Source: Streptomyces sp. CB00316
Lineage (GTDB): Bacteria; Actinomycetota; Actinomycetes; Streptomycetales; Streptomycetaceae
DNA: 64,000 nucleotides
NCBI RefSeq assembly: GCF_001905595.1
Contig: NZ_LIXI01000013.1
Coordinates: 1-64,000, forward strand
Direction of reading: 5' to 3'
This document shows positions 42,001 through 49,889 of the stretch, piece by piece (the first letter of the stretch is position 1; every line of letters starts with the position of its first letter). Under the pieces are notes generated by a model. The model saw only the letters and a list, made by a program, of their open reading frames with translations. It was not told the DNA's origin and searched no databases. Made by a program: the position numbers and the translations under genes.

Positions 42001-42799
42001 GGAGACGAAGTCCCTGGAGGAGCTGGGCGTGGAGCCGGCGGGTCTCGTCTCCGAGTACGGTCCCGACCAGCTCGTGCCGCCGTCGCCCGCGGCGGAGGGC
42101 GAGGAGCTGCCGGAGGACCCGGCCCATCCGCGTAACCGGCCGAAGGCGTACCTGCGGTCGGAACAGGAGAAGCGGCTGCGGTCGGCCGAACGGGCGTACC
42201 AGCAACTCGGGAAGGTGAATCCGCTCGCCCTCGAGGAGTTCTCGGCACTGGAGGAACGGCACCAGTTCCTCTCCGAGCAGCTCGAAGACCTGAAGAAGAC
42301 CCGGGCCGATCTGCTCCAGGTGGTCAAGGAGGTCGACGAGCGGGTCGAGCAGGTGTTCACGGAGGCGTACCGGGACACGGCCCGTCAGTTCGAGGGTGTC
42401 TTCGCCCGGCTCTTCCCCGGTGGTGAGGGGCGGCTGATCCTGACCGACCCGGACAACATGCTGGCCACCGGAGTGGACGTCGAGGCCCGTCCGCCGGGCA
42501 AGAAGGTGAAGCGGCTCTCGCTGCTCTCGGGAGGTGAGCGGTCCCTGACGGCCGTGGCGCTGCTGGTCTCCATCTTCAAGGCCCGCCCCAGCCCCTTCTA
42601 TGTGATGGACGAGGTGGAGGCGGCGCTCGACGACACCAACCTGCAGCGACTGATCCGGATCATGGAGGAGCTCCAGGAGAGCTCCCAGCTGATCGTCATC
42701 ACCCATCAGAAGCGGACGATGGAGGTCGCCGACGCGCTGTACGGCGTCTCCATGCAGGGTGACGGCGTGTCGAAGGTGATCAGCCAGCGCCTGCGCTGA
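39071..42799 (+). CDS. smc: Chromosome segregation ATPase SMC
   Basis: 1242 aa. N-terminal head MHLKALTLRGFKSFA with Walker A GPNGSGKSN, long coiled coils (about 165-510 and 690-1015), central hinge (about 515-680), and C-terminal head with signature LLSGGERSLTA and Walker B PFYVMDEVEAALDD. GTG start. The hinge holds an extra Pro/Gly/Gln-rich segment (about residues 573-637, bases 40790-40980) that accounts for most of the length excess over the roughly 1185 residues usual in Streptomyces. It forms condensin with ScpA/ScpB (encoded elsewhere). Confidence 0.96.
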   Translation: MHLKALTLRGFKSFASATTLRFEPGITCVVGPNGSGKSNVVDALSWVMGEQGAKSLRGGKMEDVIFAGTTGRPPLGRAEVSLTIDNSDGALPIEYAEVTITRIMFRNGGSEYQINGDTCRLLDIQELLSDSGIGREMHVIVGQGQLDSVLHADPMGRRAFIEEAAGVLKHRKRKEKALRKLDAMGANLARVQDLTDELRRQLKPLGRQAAVARRAAVIQADLRDARLRLLADDLVTLRDALRDEVADEAALKKRKDAAEAELKAALAREAELEGEVRRLAPRLQRAQQTWYELSQLAERVRGTVSLADARVRSATEAPAEERRGRDPEDLEREAARIREQEAELVAALEAAEHALEDTVAHRADLERELAAEERRLKDAARAIADRREGLARLNGQVNAARGRAGSAQAEIDRLAASRDEARERAVTAQEEYEQLRAEVRGLDADDEELTARHEEAKQALAEAQAAHSAAREEATAAERRRAAVAARHEALALGLRRKDGTGALLGARDRLAGLLGPAAELLVVRPGYEVAVAAALGAAADAVAFEDPATAAEAIRLLREQDAGRAAMLLGEGAPADGARPGDLPGQPGAVDLEPPHVPGQGGEHVPGEGRAAAQVPAQTAPAGGTEPGAQPRTDGVTTLTGLAPAVADLVTGPAPLMNAVRSLVRDTVVVPTLEDAEALVAAHPGVTAVTGEGDVLSAHFAYGGSAGAPSLLEVQASVDEAAAELADLAVRCEELAEARRLAGERRAEGAALVEELGERRRAAERERSGVAQQLGRLSGQARAAVGEAERMTASAARAQDALERAVEEAEELAERLLVAQEAPVEEEPDTSVRDRLAADGANARQTEMEARLQARTHEERVKSLAGRADGLDRAARTEREARARAEQRRARLRHEAAVASAVASGARQLLTHIEVSLVRADQERTSAEAAKGERERELAAERGRGRDLKGELDKLTDSVHRGEVLGAEKRLRIEQLETKSLEELGVEPAGLVSEYGPDQLVPPSPAAEGEELPEDPAHPRNRPKAYLRSEQEKRLRSAERAYQQLGKVNPLALEEFSALEERHQFLSEQLEDLKKTRADLLQVVKEVDERVEQVFTEAYRDTARQFEGVFARLFPGGEGRLILTDPDNMLATGVDVEARPPGKKVKRLSLLSGGERSLTAVALLVSIFKARPSPFYVMDEVEAALDDTNLQRLIRIMEELQESSQLIVITHQKRTMEVADALYGVSMQGDGVSKVISQRLR

Positions 42800-42892
42800 C
42801 CCGGTCGGCGGATCCGCTGACTCTTCACCGAATCATCAGAGGTTCGACGCACCTTTCGTGCGCACCCGGGTACACGCGCTGGGACCCGCTGT

Positions 42893-42920
42893 TTGACTTC
42901 GTTTCTTGAACGCATAACCT
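42893..42920 (+). promoter_or_regulatory. Candidate glcP promoter
   Basis: TTGACT (42893-42898), 16 bp, TAACCT (42915-42920), about 105 bp upstream of the glcP start, in an AT-rich patch. Confidence 0.45.
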
Positions 42921-43024
42921 CTGCAAAGTTGATTTCACCTTCAAGTGGTGGCGAGCCGGATGTTGTGCCCCACTGGGAAGGCTCACCCCCACGTCTGACT
43001 TGCGGCCAGGCATCAGGAGTTCAT

Positions 43025-44443
43025 GTGACCAGCGCAGCGACCGGACCGGAGTCCGGAGCCCGAGCGGCCCATCCGGACCATCTCGGCCATGTCATCTTCA
43101 TCACGGCGGCCGCGGCGATGGGCGGCTTCCTCTTCGGCTACGACAGTTCCGTCATCAACGGAGCCGTCGAGGCGATCCGCGACCGGTACGACATCGGCTC
43201 CGGAACCCTCGCCCAGGTCATCGCCATCGCACTGATCGGCTGTGCGATCGGCGCCGCCACCGCCGGCCGGATCGCGGACCGGATCGGCCGCATCCGCTGC
43301 ATGCAGATCGCCTCGGTGCTCTTCACCGCCAGCGCCATCGGCTCCGCGCTGCCGTTCGCGCTCTGGGACCTGGCGATGTGGCGCGTCATCGGCGGCTTCG
43401 CCATCGGTATGGCCTCCGTCATCGGCCCGGCCTACATCGCCGAGGTCTCCCCGCCCGCCTACCGCGGCCGGCTCGGCTCCTTCCAGCAGGCCGCGATCGT
43501 CATCGGCATCGCCGTCTCCCAGTTGGTCAACTACGCCGTCCTCCAGATCGCCGACGGCGACCAGCGCGGCGAGATCCTGGGTCTGGAGGCCTGGCAGTGG
43601 ATGCTCGGTGTGATGGTCGTCCCGGCCATCCTCTACGGGCTCCTCTCCTTCGCCATCCCCGAGTCCCCGCGCTTCCTCATCTCGGTCGGCAAGAAGGCCG
43701 AAGCCCGCAAGATCCTCGAAGAGGTCGAGGGCAACAAGATCGACCTCGACGCCCGCGTGGCCGAGATCGAGACCGCCATGCACCGTGAGCACAAGTCCTC
43801 CTTCAAGGACCTGCTCGGCAACCGCTTCTTCTTCCTGCCCATCGTCTGGGTCGGTATCGGCCTGTCGATGTTCCAGCAGCTCGTCGGCATCAACGTGGCG
43901 TTCTACTACTCGGCGACGCTGTGGCAGTCCGTCGGCATCGACCCGACCGACTCGTTCTTCTACTCGTTCACCACTTCGATCATCAACATCATCGGTACGG
44001 TGATCGCGATGGTGCTGGTGGACCGGGTGGGCCGCAGGCCGCTCGCCCTCGTCGGCTCCGTCGGTATGGCGCTCGCGCTCGCCGTCGAGGCCTGGGCCTT
44101 CTCCGCCGACCTGATCGACGGCAAGCTGCCCGCCACCCAGGGCGTCGTGGCGCTGATCGCCGCCCACACGTTCGTGCTCTTCTTCGCCCTGTCGTGGGGT
44201 GTCGTCGTCTGGGTCTTCCTGGGTGAGATGTTCCCGAACCGGCTGCGGGCCGCCGCCCTCGGTGTCGCCGTCTTCGCGCAGTGGATGGCCAACTGGGCGA
44301 TCACCGCCAGCTTCCCGAGCCTGGCCGACTGGAACCTCTCGGGGACGTACATCATCTACGCCTGCTTCGCCGTGCTCTCCATCCCCTTCGTGCTCAAGTT
44401 CGTGAAGGAGACCAAGGGCAAGACGCTGGAGGAGATGGGCTGA
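43025..44443 (+). CDS. glcP: Major facilitator glucose permease GlcP
   Basis: 472 aa, 12 predicted transmembrane helices, with sugar-porter signatures GYDSSVINGAVEAI, GRIADRIGR, PAYIAEVSPPAYRGRLGS, PESPRFLI, QQLVGINVAFYYS, DRVGRRP and the C-terminal FVKETKGKTLEEM. It matches the major Streptomyces glucose/H+ symporter. AGGAG sits 5 nt before the GTG at 43025. Confidence 0.93.
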   Translation: MTSAATGPESGARAAHPDHLGHVIFITAAAAMGGFLFGYDSSVINGAVEAIRDRYDIGSGTLAQVIAIALIGCAIGAATAGRIADRIGRIRCMQIASVLFTASAIGSALPFALWDLAMWRVIGGFAIGMASVIGPAYIAEVSPPAYRGRLGSFQQAAIVIGIAVSQLVNYAVLQIADGDQRGEILGLEAWQWMLGVMVVPAILYGLLSFAIPESPRFLISVGKKAEARKILEEVEGNKIDLDARVAEIETAMHREHKSSFKDLLGNRFFFLPIVWVGIGLSMFQQLVGINVAFYYSATLWQSVGIDPTDSFFYSFTTSIINIIGTVIAMVLVDRVGRRPLALVGSVGMALALAVEAWAFSADLIDGKLPATQGVVALIAAHTFVLFFALSWGVVVWVFLGEMFPNRLRAAALGVAVFAQWMANWAITASFPSLADWNLSGTYIIYACFAVLSIPFVLKFVKETKGKTLEEMG

Positions 44444-44464
44444 CCACCTCCTTCATGCTCACGC

Positions 44465-44496
44465 GCTGCCCCGGTTCACTGCTGAGCCGGGGCAGC
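44465..44496. terminator. Convergent terminator glcP / luciferase-like gene
   Basis: GCTGCCCCGGTT (44465-44476) pairs with AGCCGGGGCAGC (44485-44496) with one wobble; it overlaps the stop codon of the minus-strand gene. Confidence 0.75.
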
Positions 44497-45456
44497 CGGC
44501 GCTTTCAGCGCCCCGCAGAACAGCCGCAGACTCCGCCACCCCTCCTCCACCGGCATCCCGCCGCAGAGGGGATGCAGCACCAGCGAGTCCGTGTCCGGCG
44601 CCTTCAGCTCCTCCGGCGTGACGATCCGGTACACCCCCTCCTCGCGCAGCTCCGCGACCGTCGTGGCCGCCGAGCGCACCGCCGAGCGGACGTCCTCGGA
44701 CTGCCAGGAGGCGTACGTCCGCGCCTCGTGCAGCAGGTGCTCCCCGTACAGCCCCCACGTCCGCTCCGGGTCCTGGGACACATGGAGCAGCGGTGTCCGG
44801 GCCGCGGGCATCATGCAGAACCCCTGCGTCCCGTACGCCTCCCGCTGCTGGTGGTAGTACGCCTCCAGCTCCGGCAGATGCGCGCTCGGGAAGAGCGGCA
44901 GCCCCAGCCGGGCCGCCCGCCGCGCCGCCGCCCGTGAACTGCCGCCGACCAGGAGCAGCGGATGCGGCCGCGTGTACGGGCGCGGGGTGACGCGTACCGT
45001 ACGTCCCCGGTACGGGAACGGCTCCCCGGTCCACGCCGCCAGCAGCGTCTCCAGCAGCTCGTCCTGGAGCCTGGCGCGCCGCCCCCACTCCACGCCCGCC
45101 CGCTCGTACTCCTCGGGCCGGTAGCCGATCCCCGCGACCGTCACCAGCCTCCCCTCGCTCAGCAGGTCGAGGACGGCGATGTCCTCCGCGAGCCGCAGCG
45201 GGTCGTGCAGCGGACCGATGACCGCCGAGACCGTCACCGCGATCCGCCGGGTGGCGCCGAAGACCGCGCCGGAGAAGGTGAACGGGGAGGGCAGCCACGA
45301 GTTCGCCACCCCGTGGTGCTCCTCGGTCTGCACCGTGTCCACGCCGTGCTCGTCCGCGTACGCCGCCATCTCCAGGGCGGCGCGGTAGCGGGCCGAGAGG
45401 GTGACGGGGGTGGCTTCGGGATCGACGAGATTGAACCGGACCACGGTGAAGGCCAT
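44476..45456 (-). CDS. Luciferase-like (LLM-class) flavin-dependent oxidoreductase
   Basis: 326-aa TIM-barrel protein of the bacterial luciferase/F420-reductase superfamily. Typical segments: AAYADEHGVDTVQTEEHHG, GPLHDPLRLAEDIAVLDLLSEGR, GIGYRPEEYERAG, RPHPLLLVGGSS. It uses FMN or F420; CofC in this window shows the host makes F420, but cofactor choice is unknown. ATG at 45456 preceded by AAAGGGGA. A palindromic operator lies 48 bp upstream. Confidence 0.88.
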   Translation of the reverse strand: MAFTVVRFNLVDPEATPVTLSARYRAALEMAAYADEHGVDTVQTEEHHGVANSWLPSPFTFSGAVFGATRRIAVTVSAVIGPLHDPLRLAEDIAVLDLLSEGRLVTVAGIGYRPEEYERAGVEWGRRARLQDELLETLLAAWTGEPFPYRGRTVRVTPRPYTRPHPLLLVGGSSRAAARRAARLGLPLFPSAHLPELEAYYHQQREAYGTQGFCMMPAARTPLLHVSQDPERTWGLYGEHLLHEARTYASWQSEDVRSAVRSAATTVAELREEGVYRIVTPEELKAPDTDSLVLHPLCGGMPVEEGWRSLRLFCGALKAPAAPAQQ

Positions 45457-45503
45457 GACGGGTGTCCCCTTTCGCCGGGTGGGCAGGGCGGGGCGCACAG
45501 TAG

Positions 45504-45518
45504 CTGACGTATCGTCAG
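45504..45518. promoter_or_regulatory. TetR-type palindromic operator
   Basis: CTGACG-TAT-CGTCAG, a perfect 15-bp palindrome, 48 bp upstream of the luciferase-like gene and 118 bp from ftsY. Sites of this form are typical of TetR-family repressors in Streptomyces. No TetR gene is adjacent. Confidence 0.6.
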
Positions 45519-45635
45519 AAGGATAGAGATGCGTATGGTCCATTACCGCCAAAAGGTGCATAAGGGTTCGGTGGCTCACCGGGCGGCGTGCGGGGCCGTG
45601 CCCGCGCGGCGGCCGTGGCCGATACTGGACGGGTT

Positions 45636-46847
45636 ATGGAACTCGTCGAAATCGTCATCCTCGCTGTCATCATCGCCCTGGCCGCCGTCGGCCTGGTCGG
45701 CGGGCTCGTGGTCGGCAGCCGCAAGAAGCGGAAGCTGCCGCCCCCGCCGTCGTCCACGCCGACCATCACTCCTCCCGCCGAGCCGAAGGTCGGCGAGGAG
45801 GCCGAGACGCCGCGCGACGAAGCGCGGCGCACCATCGACGAAGTCGGCCTCCCGGACGCCACCGCGCCCGTCGAGGAGGCCCCGGTCGTCGAAGCTCCGG
45901 CGCCGCCCGCGCTGGAGATCCCCGAGCCCACCGAGGGCCGGCTCGTCCGGCTGCGGGCCCGGCTCGCCCGCTCGCAGAACTCGCTCGGCAAGGGGCTGCT
46001 CACCCTGCTGTCCCGGGACAACCTGGACGAGGACACCTGGGAGGAGATCGAGGACACCCTCCTCACCGCCGACGTCGGCGTCGCCCCCACCCAGGAACTG
46101 GTCGAGCGGCTCCGCGAGCGCGTCCGGGTGCTCGGCACCCGTACCCCCGAAGACCTCCGCGCCCTGCTGCGCGAAGAGCTGATCACCCTGCTCGGACCGG
46201 ACTTCGACCGCGAGGTCAAGACCGAGGGCGGCGCCGAGACCCCGGGCGTCGTGATGGTCGTCGGCGTCAACGGCACCGGCAAGACCACCACGACCGGCAA
46301 GCTGGCCCGGGTGCTCGTCGCCGACGGCCGCAGCGTGGTCCTCGGCGCGGCCGACACCTTCCGCGCCGCCGCCGCCGACCAGCTCCAGACCTGGGGCGAG
46401 CGCGTCGGAGCCCGTACGGTCCGCGGACCCGAGGGCGGCGACCCGGCGTCGATCGCCTACGACGCGGTCAAGGAGGGCATCGCCGAGGGGGCCGACGTGG
46501 TCCTCATCGACACCGCCGGCCGGCTGCACACCAAGACCGGCCTCATGGACGAGCTGGGCAAGGTCAAGCGGGTCGTGGAGAAGCACGGTCCGCTGGACGA
46601 GATCCTGCTCGTCCTGGACGCCACCACCGGGCAGAACGGCCTCGTGCAGGCCCGGGTCTTCGCCGAGGTCGTGGACATCACCGGCATCGTCCTCACCAAG
46701 CTCGACGGCACCGCCAAGGGCGGCATCGTCATCGCGGTCCAGCGCGAGCTGGGCGTACCGGTGAAGCTGATCGGACTCGGCGAGGGGGCGGACGACCTGG
46801 CTCCGTTCGAGCCCGGCGCCTTCGTGGACGCCCTGATCGGCGACTGA
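45636..46847 (+). CDS. ftsY: Signal recognition particle receptor FtsY
   Basis: 403 aa. N-terminal transmembrane helix (about 4-25) anchors it, unlike E. coli FtsY; an acidic Pro-rich linker follows. NG domain: GVNGTGKTTTTGKL, DTFRAAAADQL, DTAGRLHTK, TKLDGTAKGG. It is the partner of Ffh (54193-55746). ATG at 45636. Confidence 0.96.
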   Translation: MELVEIVILAVIIALAAVGLVGGLVVGSRKKRKLPPPPSSTPTITPPAEPKVGEEAETPRDEARRTIDEVGLPDATAPVEEAPVVEAPAPPALEIPEPTEGRLVRLRARLARSQNSLGKGLLTLLSRDNLDEDTWEEIEDTLLTADVGVAPTQELVERLRERVRVLGTRTPEDLRALLREELITLLGPDFDREVKTEGGAETPGVVMVVGVNGTGKTTTTGKLARVLVADGRSVVLGAADTFRAAAADQLQTWGERVGARTVRGPEGGDPASIAYDAVKEGIAEGADVVLIDTAGRLHTKTGLMDELGKVKRVVEKHGPLDEILLVLDATTGQNGLVQARVFAEVVDITGIVLTKLDGTAKGGIVIAVQRELGVPVKLIGLGEGADDLAPFEPGAFVDALIGD

Positions 46848-46862
46848 CGCGCCTCACCCCGT

Positions 46863-46912
46863 ACGGCGGACGGGCGGCGGCTCCCACGCGGAGCCTGCCG
46901 CCCGTCCGCCGT
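46863..46912 (+). terminator. ftsY terminator
   Basis: A 22-bp stem with one bulge (46863-46884 with 46890-46912), followed by TTTCC. Confidence 0.75.
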
Positions 46913-46923
46913 TTCCGTACGCG

Positions 46924-47571
46924 CTAGGAGCGGTGGCAGATGTACGCCAGCGTCCCCAGCAGCAGTCGCGCCTGCGGGGGAGCGGCGGCCGTGTCCAGCA
47001 CCGGCGGGCGCAGCCAGCGGACCGGGCCGAGGCCGCCGAGGTCGGACGGGGGGGCGGTGATGTGCGCGCCCGGGCCCAGCGCCCGCAGGTCCAGGTCCGC
47101 GTCGTCCCAGCCCATGCGGTAGAGCAGGCCGGGTAGTTCGGCGGCGGCCCCGGGGGCGACGAGGAACTGCGCCCGGCCGGTCGGCGTCACCGCCACCGGG
47201 CCCAGCGGCAGGCCCATCCGCTCCAGCCGCACCAGCGCTCGCCGCCCGGCCTGCTCCGCCACGTCCAGGACGTCGAAGGTCCGGCCCACCGGCAGCAGCA
47301 TCGAGGCGCCCGGGGTCTCGGCCCAGGCGTCCGCCGCGCTGTCCAGGCCGGTGCCCGCCGGGACCTCCCGGGCGAAGCCCAGCGGGTGGGCGCCGGGTGC
47401 GGGACAGGCCCGCTGCCCGCACGAGCAGGCGCCGTCGCGGGCGCGGGTGCCCGGCGCCACGGCCCAGCCCCAGAGTCCGGTGTACTCGGCCACCGCGGTG
47501 GCCTCTGCGCCGCGGCCGCGCCGCCGTACGCCGGAACGTTTCTCGCGGATGCCGCCGATCGTGAAGCCCAT
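46924..47571 (-). CDS. Solitary primase/polymerase-like (Prim-Pol N-terminal) domain protein
   Basis: 215 aa resembling the N-terminal half of bifunctional primase-polymerases: YTGLWGWAVAPGTR and a CxC ... C cluster (Cys49, Cys51, Cys56; CSCGQRACPAPGAHPLG). The catalytic DxD of this superfamily is not seen; the aligned place reads TFDVLDV (Asp100, Asp103). No helicase is fused or adjacent. GGAGGGGGC precedes the ATG. It is divergent from nsdA, an arrangement recalled as conserved in Streptomyces; a regulatory role is more likely than replication. Confidence 0.7.
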   Translation of the reverse strand: MGFTIGGIREKRSGVRRRGRGAEATAVAEYTGLWGWAVAPGTRARDGACSCGQRACPAPGAHPLGFAREVPAGTGLDSAADAWAETPGASMLLPVGRTFDVLDVAEQAGRRALVRLERMGLPLGPVAVTPTGRAQFLVAPGAAAELPGLLYRMGWDDADLDLRALGPGAHITAPPSDLGGLGPVRWLRPPVLDTAAAPPQARLLLGTLAYICHRS

Positions 47572-47987
47572 GCCCCCTCCAACGGGTCCGACTCATCGGT
47601 GGTTACGACCCGGAGCGCTCAGGTGACCCTCCGTCGCTGCAACTCGATCGAGTGGCGTGCGCCGTGGTGTGCGAGGTGGTGCGACGCGGTGCGTGCGCCC
47701 CTCGCTGCTTCCGTACGCTCGCCATCGGTCGTGGTGGCTCAAGTCAAGCGCGCCAGGCGGCAGTCGGGTTCATTCGAAGGGGTGGCGAATGGTGGCGTTT
47801 CCGCAATCCCCCTCGCGGGAGTGGTGATCGTAGGATTACCGTCGGTACACGAATTCTGGGAGCATGTGCAGCCACGGGTATGCCTCGGGCAACCCGATTT
47901 CCTGTTCGATGGCAGACAACTCCCGTACGGGCAGCACCGATGCACGGCATTCTGATAGTGGTTCGCACGATGAAGGATTCAGCGGGG
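47572..47987. other. Divergent promoter region primpol-like gene / nsdA
   Basis: 416 bp without a confident gene. It is rich in GTGCG/GGTGGTGCG-like repeats around 47655-47700. In-frame sequence upstream of nsdA is open but shows no Streptomyces codon bias. Confidence 0.5.
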
Positions 47988-49487
47988 ATGACGGGGAATG
48001 GGGGCGTTCCGGTGAGTGGCAGCGGCGCAGGCGATACGGAGGCCGGTAAGCGCCCCAACGGGCAGTTGGGGTCGTGGTTCGTACGCAGTGGCTGGTCCAA
48101 GGGCGAGCTGGCGCGCCAGGTGAACCGGCGGGCGCGGCAGATGGGCGCCCACCACATCAGCACCGACACCTCCCGGGTGCGGCGCTGGCTCGACGGCGAG
48201 CAGCCGCGCGAGCCGATCCCGCGCATCCTCTCCGAGCTGTTCTCCGAGCGCTTCGGCGCGGTGGTCGCCGTCGAGGAGCTCGGGCTGCGCACCGCGCACC
48301 AGTCACCCTCGGTGGCCGGCGTCGACCTGCCCTGGGCGGGCCCGCAGACCGTCGCCCTGCTCAGCGAGTTCTCCCGCAGCGACCTGATGCTCGCCCGGCG
48401 GGGCTTCCTCGGCAGCTCGCTCGCGCTGGCCGCCGGGCCCGCCCTGATCGAGCCGATGCAGCGCTGGCTGGTACCCGTCCCGGCCAAGGGCCCCGGCGAA
48501 CCGGAGTCGGAGGCCGCCGCCCGCAAGCCGTCCCGGCTCTCCGGACCCGAGCTGGACCTGTTGGAGTCGACCACGGCGATGTTCCGGCAGTGGGACGCCC
48601 AGTGCGGCGGCGGGCTGCGCCGCAAGGCCGTCGTCGGGCAACTCCACGAGGTCACCGACCTGTTGCAGGAGCCGCAGCCCGGGCCCACCGCCAAGCGCCT
48701 CTTCCGCTGCGCCGCCGAACTGGCCGAGCTGGCGGGCTGGATGAGCTACGACGTGGGCCTCCAGCCCACCGCGCAGAAGTACTTCGTGCTCGCCCTGCAC
48801 GCCGCCAAGGAGGCCGGGGACAAGCCGCTCGGCAGCTATGTGCTCTCCAGCATGAGCCGCCAGATGATCCACCTGGGCCGCCCCGACGACGCCCTGGAGC
48901 TGATCCACCTGGCGCAGTACGGCAGCCGTGACTGCGCCACCCCCCGAACCCAGGCCATGCTGTATGCGATGGAGGCCCGCGCCTACGCCAACATGGGCCA
49001 GCCCAGCAAGTGCAAGCGCGCGGTCCGGATGGCCGAGGACACCTTCCTCGACGCGGGACTGGACGGCGAGCCCGAGCCCGACTGGATCCGCTTCTTCTCC
49101 GAGGCCGAGCTCAACGGGGAGAACGCCCACTCCTACCGTGACCTGGCCTATGTCGCCGGCCGCAGCCCCACCTACGCCTCGCTCGCCGAACCCGTCATGG
49201 AGAAGGCCGTCGAGCTGTTCGGCGAGGACGACGAGCACCAGCGCTCCTACGCGCTCAACCTGATCGGCATGGCCACCGTCCATCTGCTCCAGCGCGAGCC
49301 CGAGCAGTCCACCGTGCTCGCCGGACAGGCCCTGAAGATCGCCAGGAAGGTCCGCTCCGAGCGCGTCAACACCCGGCTGCGCAAGACCGTCGACACCGCT
49401 GCCAGGGACTTCGGCGATGTCGCCGATGTCGCCCGGCTCACCGATCTGCTCAGCGAACAGCTGCCGGAGTCCGCCGAAGCGGTCTGA
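47988..49487 (+). CDS. nsdA: Negative regulator of differentiation NsdA
   Basis: 499 aa. N-terminal SGWSKGELARQVNRRARQMG with TDTSRVRRWLDGEQPREPIP looks like a helix-turn-helix/XRE-like region; the rest is helical with TPR-like repeats (SYVLSSMSRQMIHLGRPDDAL, AMEARAYANMGQPSKCKRAV). NsdA represses sporulation and antibiotic production in several Streptomyces. The ATG at 47988 is chosen by homolog length; an ATG at 47970 is possible. No clear ribosome site. Confidence 0.9.
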   Translation: MTGNGGVPVSGSGAGDTEAGKRPNGQLGSWFVRSGWSKGELARQVNRRARQMGAHHISTDTSRVRRWLDGEQPREPIPRILSELFSERFGAVVAVEELGLRTAHQSPSVAGVDLPWAGPQTVALLSEFSRSDLMLARRGFLGSSLALAAGPALIEPMQRWLVPVPAKGPGEPESEAAARKPSRLSGPELDLLESTTAMFRQWDAQCGGGLRRKAVVGQLHEVTDLLQEPQPGPTAKRLFRCAAELAELAGWMSYDVGLQPTAQKYFVLALHAAKEAGDKPLGSYVLSSMSRQMIHLGRPDDALELIHLAQYGSRDCATPRTQAMLYAMEARAYANMGQPSKCKRAVRMAEDTFLDAGLDGEPEPDWIRFFSEAELNGENAHSYRDLAYVAGRSPTYASLAEPVMEKAVELFGEDDEHQRSYALNLIGMATVHLLQREPEQSTVLAGQALKIARKVRSERVNTRLRKTVDTAARDFGDVADVARLTDLLSEQLPESAEAV

Positions 49488-49691
49488 CCCGGCACCACCG
49501 GCCCCGGCCGCGGCACCCCTCCGTACAGCCCGACTCGGCTCCCCCATCGCCTGGTCATCCGGAGGGGAGCCGCGGCCGGTTCGCGTCGTACCGCCCTCGG
49601 AGGGACCCGGCGGCGTTTCGACCGGACCGTATGCGGCGGGGGCTGCATGGTAGGCAGCGCACCGGACCCGCCACCCGGGATTCATTCCGAC

Positions 49692-49727
49692 GTAACACGC
49701 GCTACCTCTTCGTCACGCTCGCGAAAC
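49692..49727 (+). promoter_or_regulatory. GlnR box upstream of amtB
   Basis: GTCAC-GCTCGC-GAAAC (49712-49727) is an exact gTnAc-n6-GaAAc GlnR site; a further GTAAC half-site begins at 49692. It lies 163-198 bp upstream of amtB. GlnR activates amtB-glnK-glnD under nitrogen limitation in Streptomyces. Confidence 0.8.
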
Positions 49728-49889
49728 ATCGTGCGGCATCCCCGGAAACGGCGCTCCGCCAATCTCATGGCGCACGGGCGGTCTCCGGCCATGATCCGCG
49801 GACACCCCCTGACCGGCCCGCACCTTTGCCCAGTGGTCCCGCAGCTTTCCCCCGCACGCCGCGGCCGCTCCGACGACGAGGAGACGCCG

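Noticed and set aside
47864..48049. 61-aa ORF overlapping the nsdA start in another frame
   Set aside because: Codon third positions are poor in G/C and it overlaps conserved nsdA sequence; most likely not coding.
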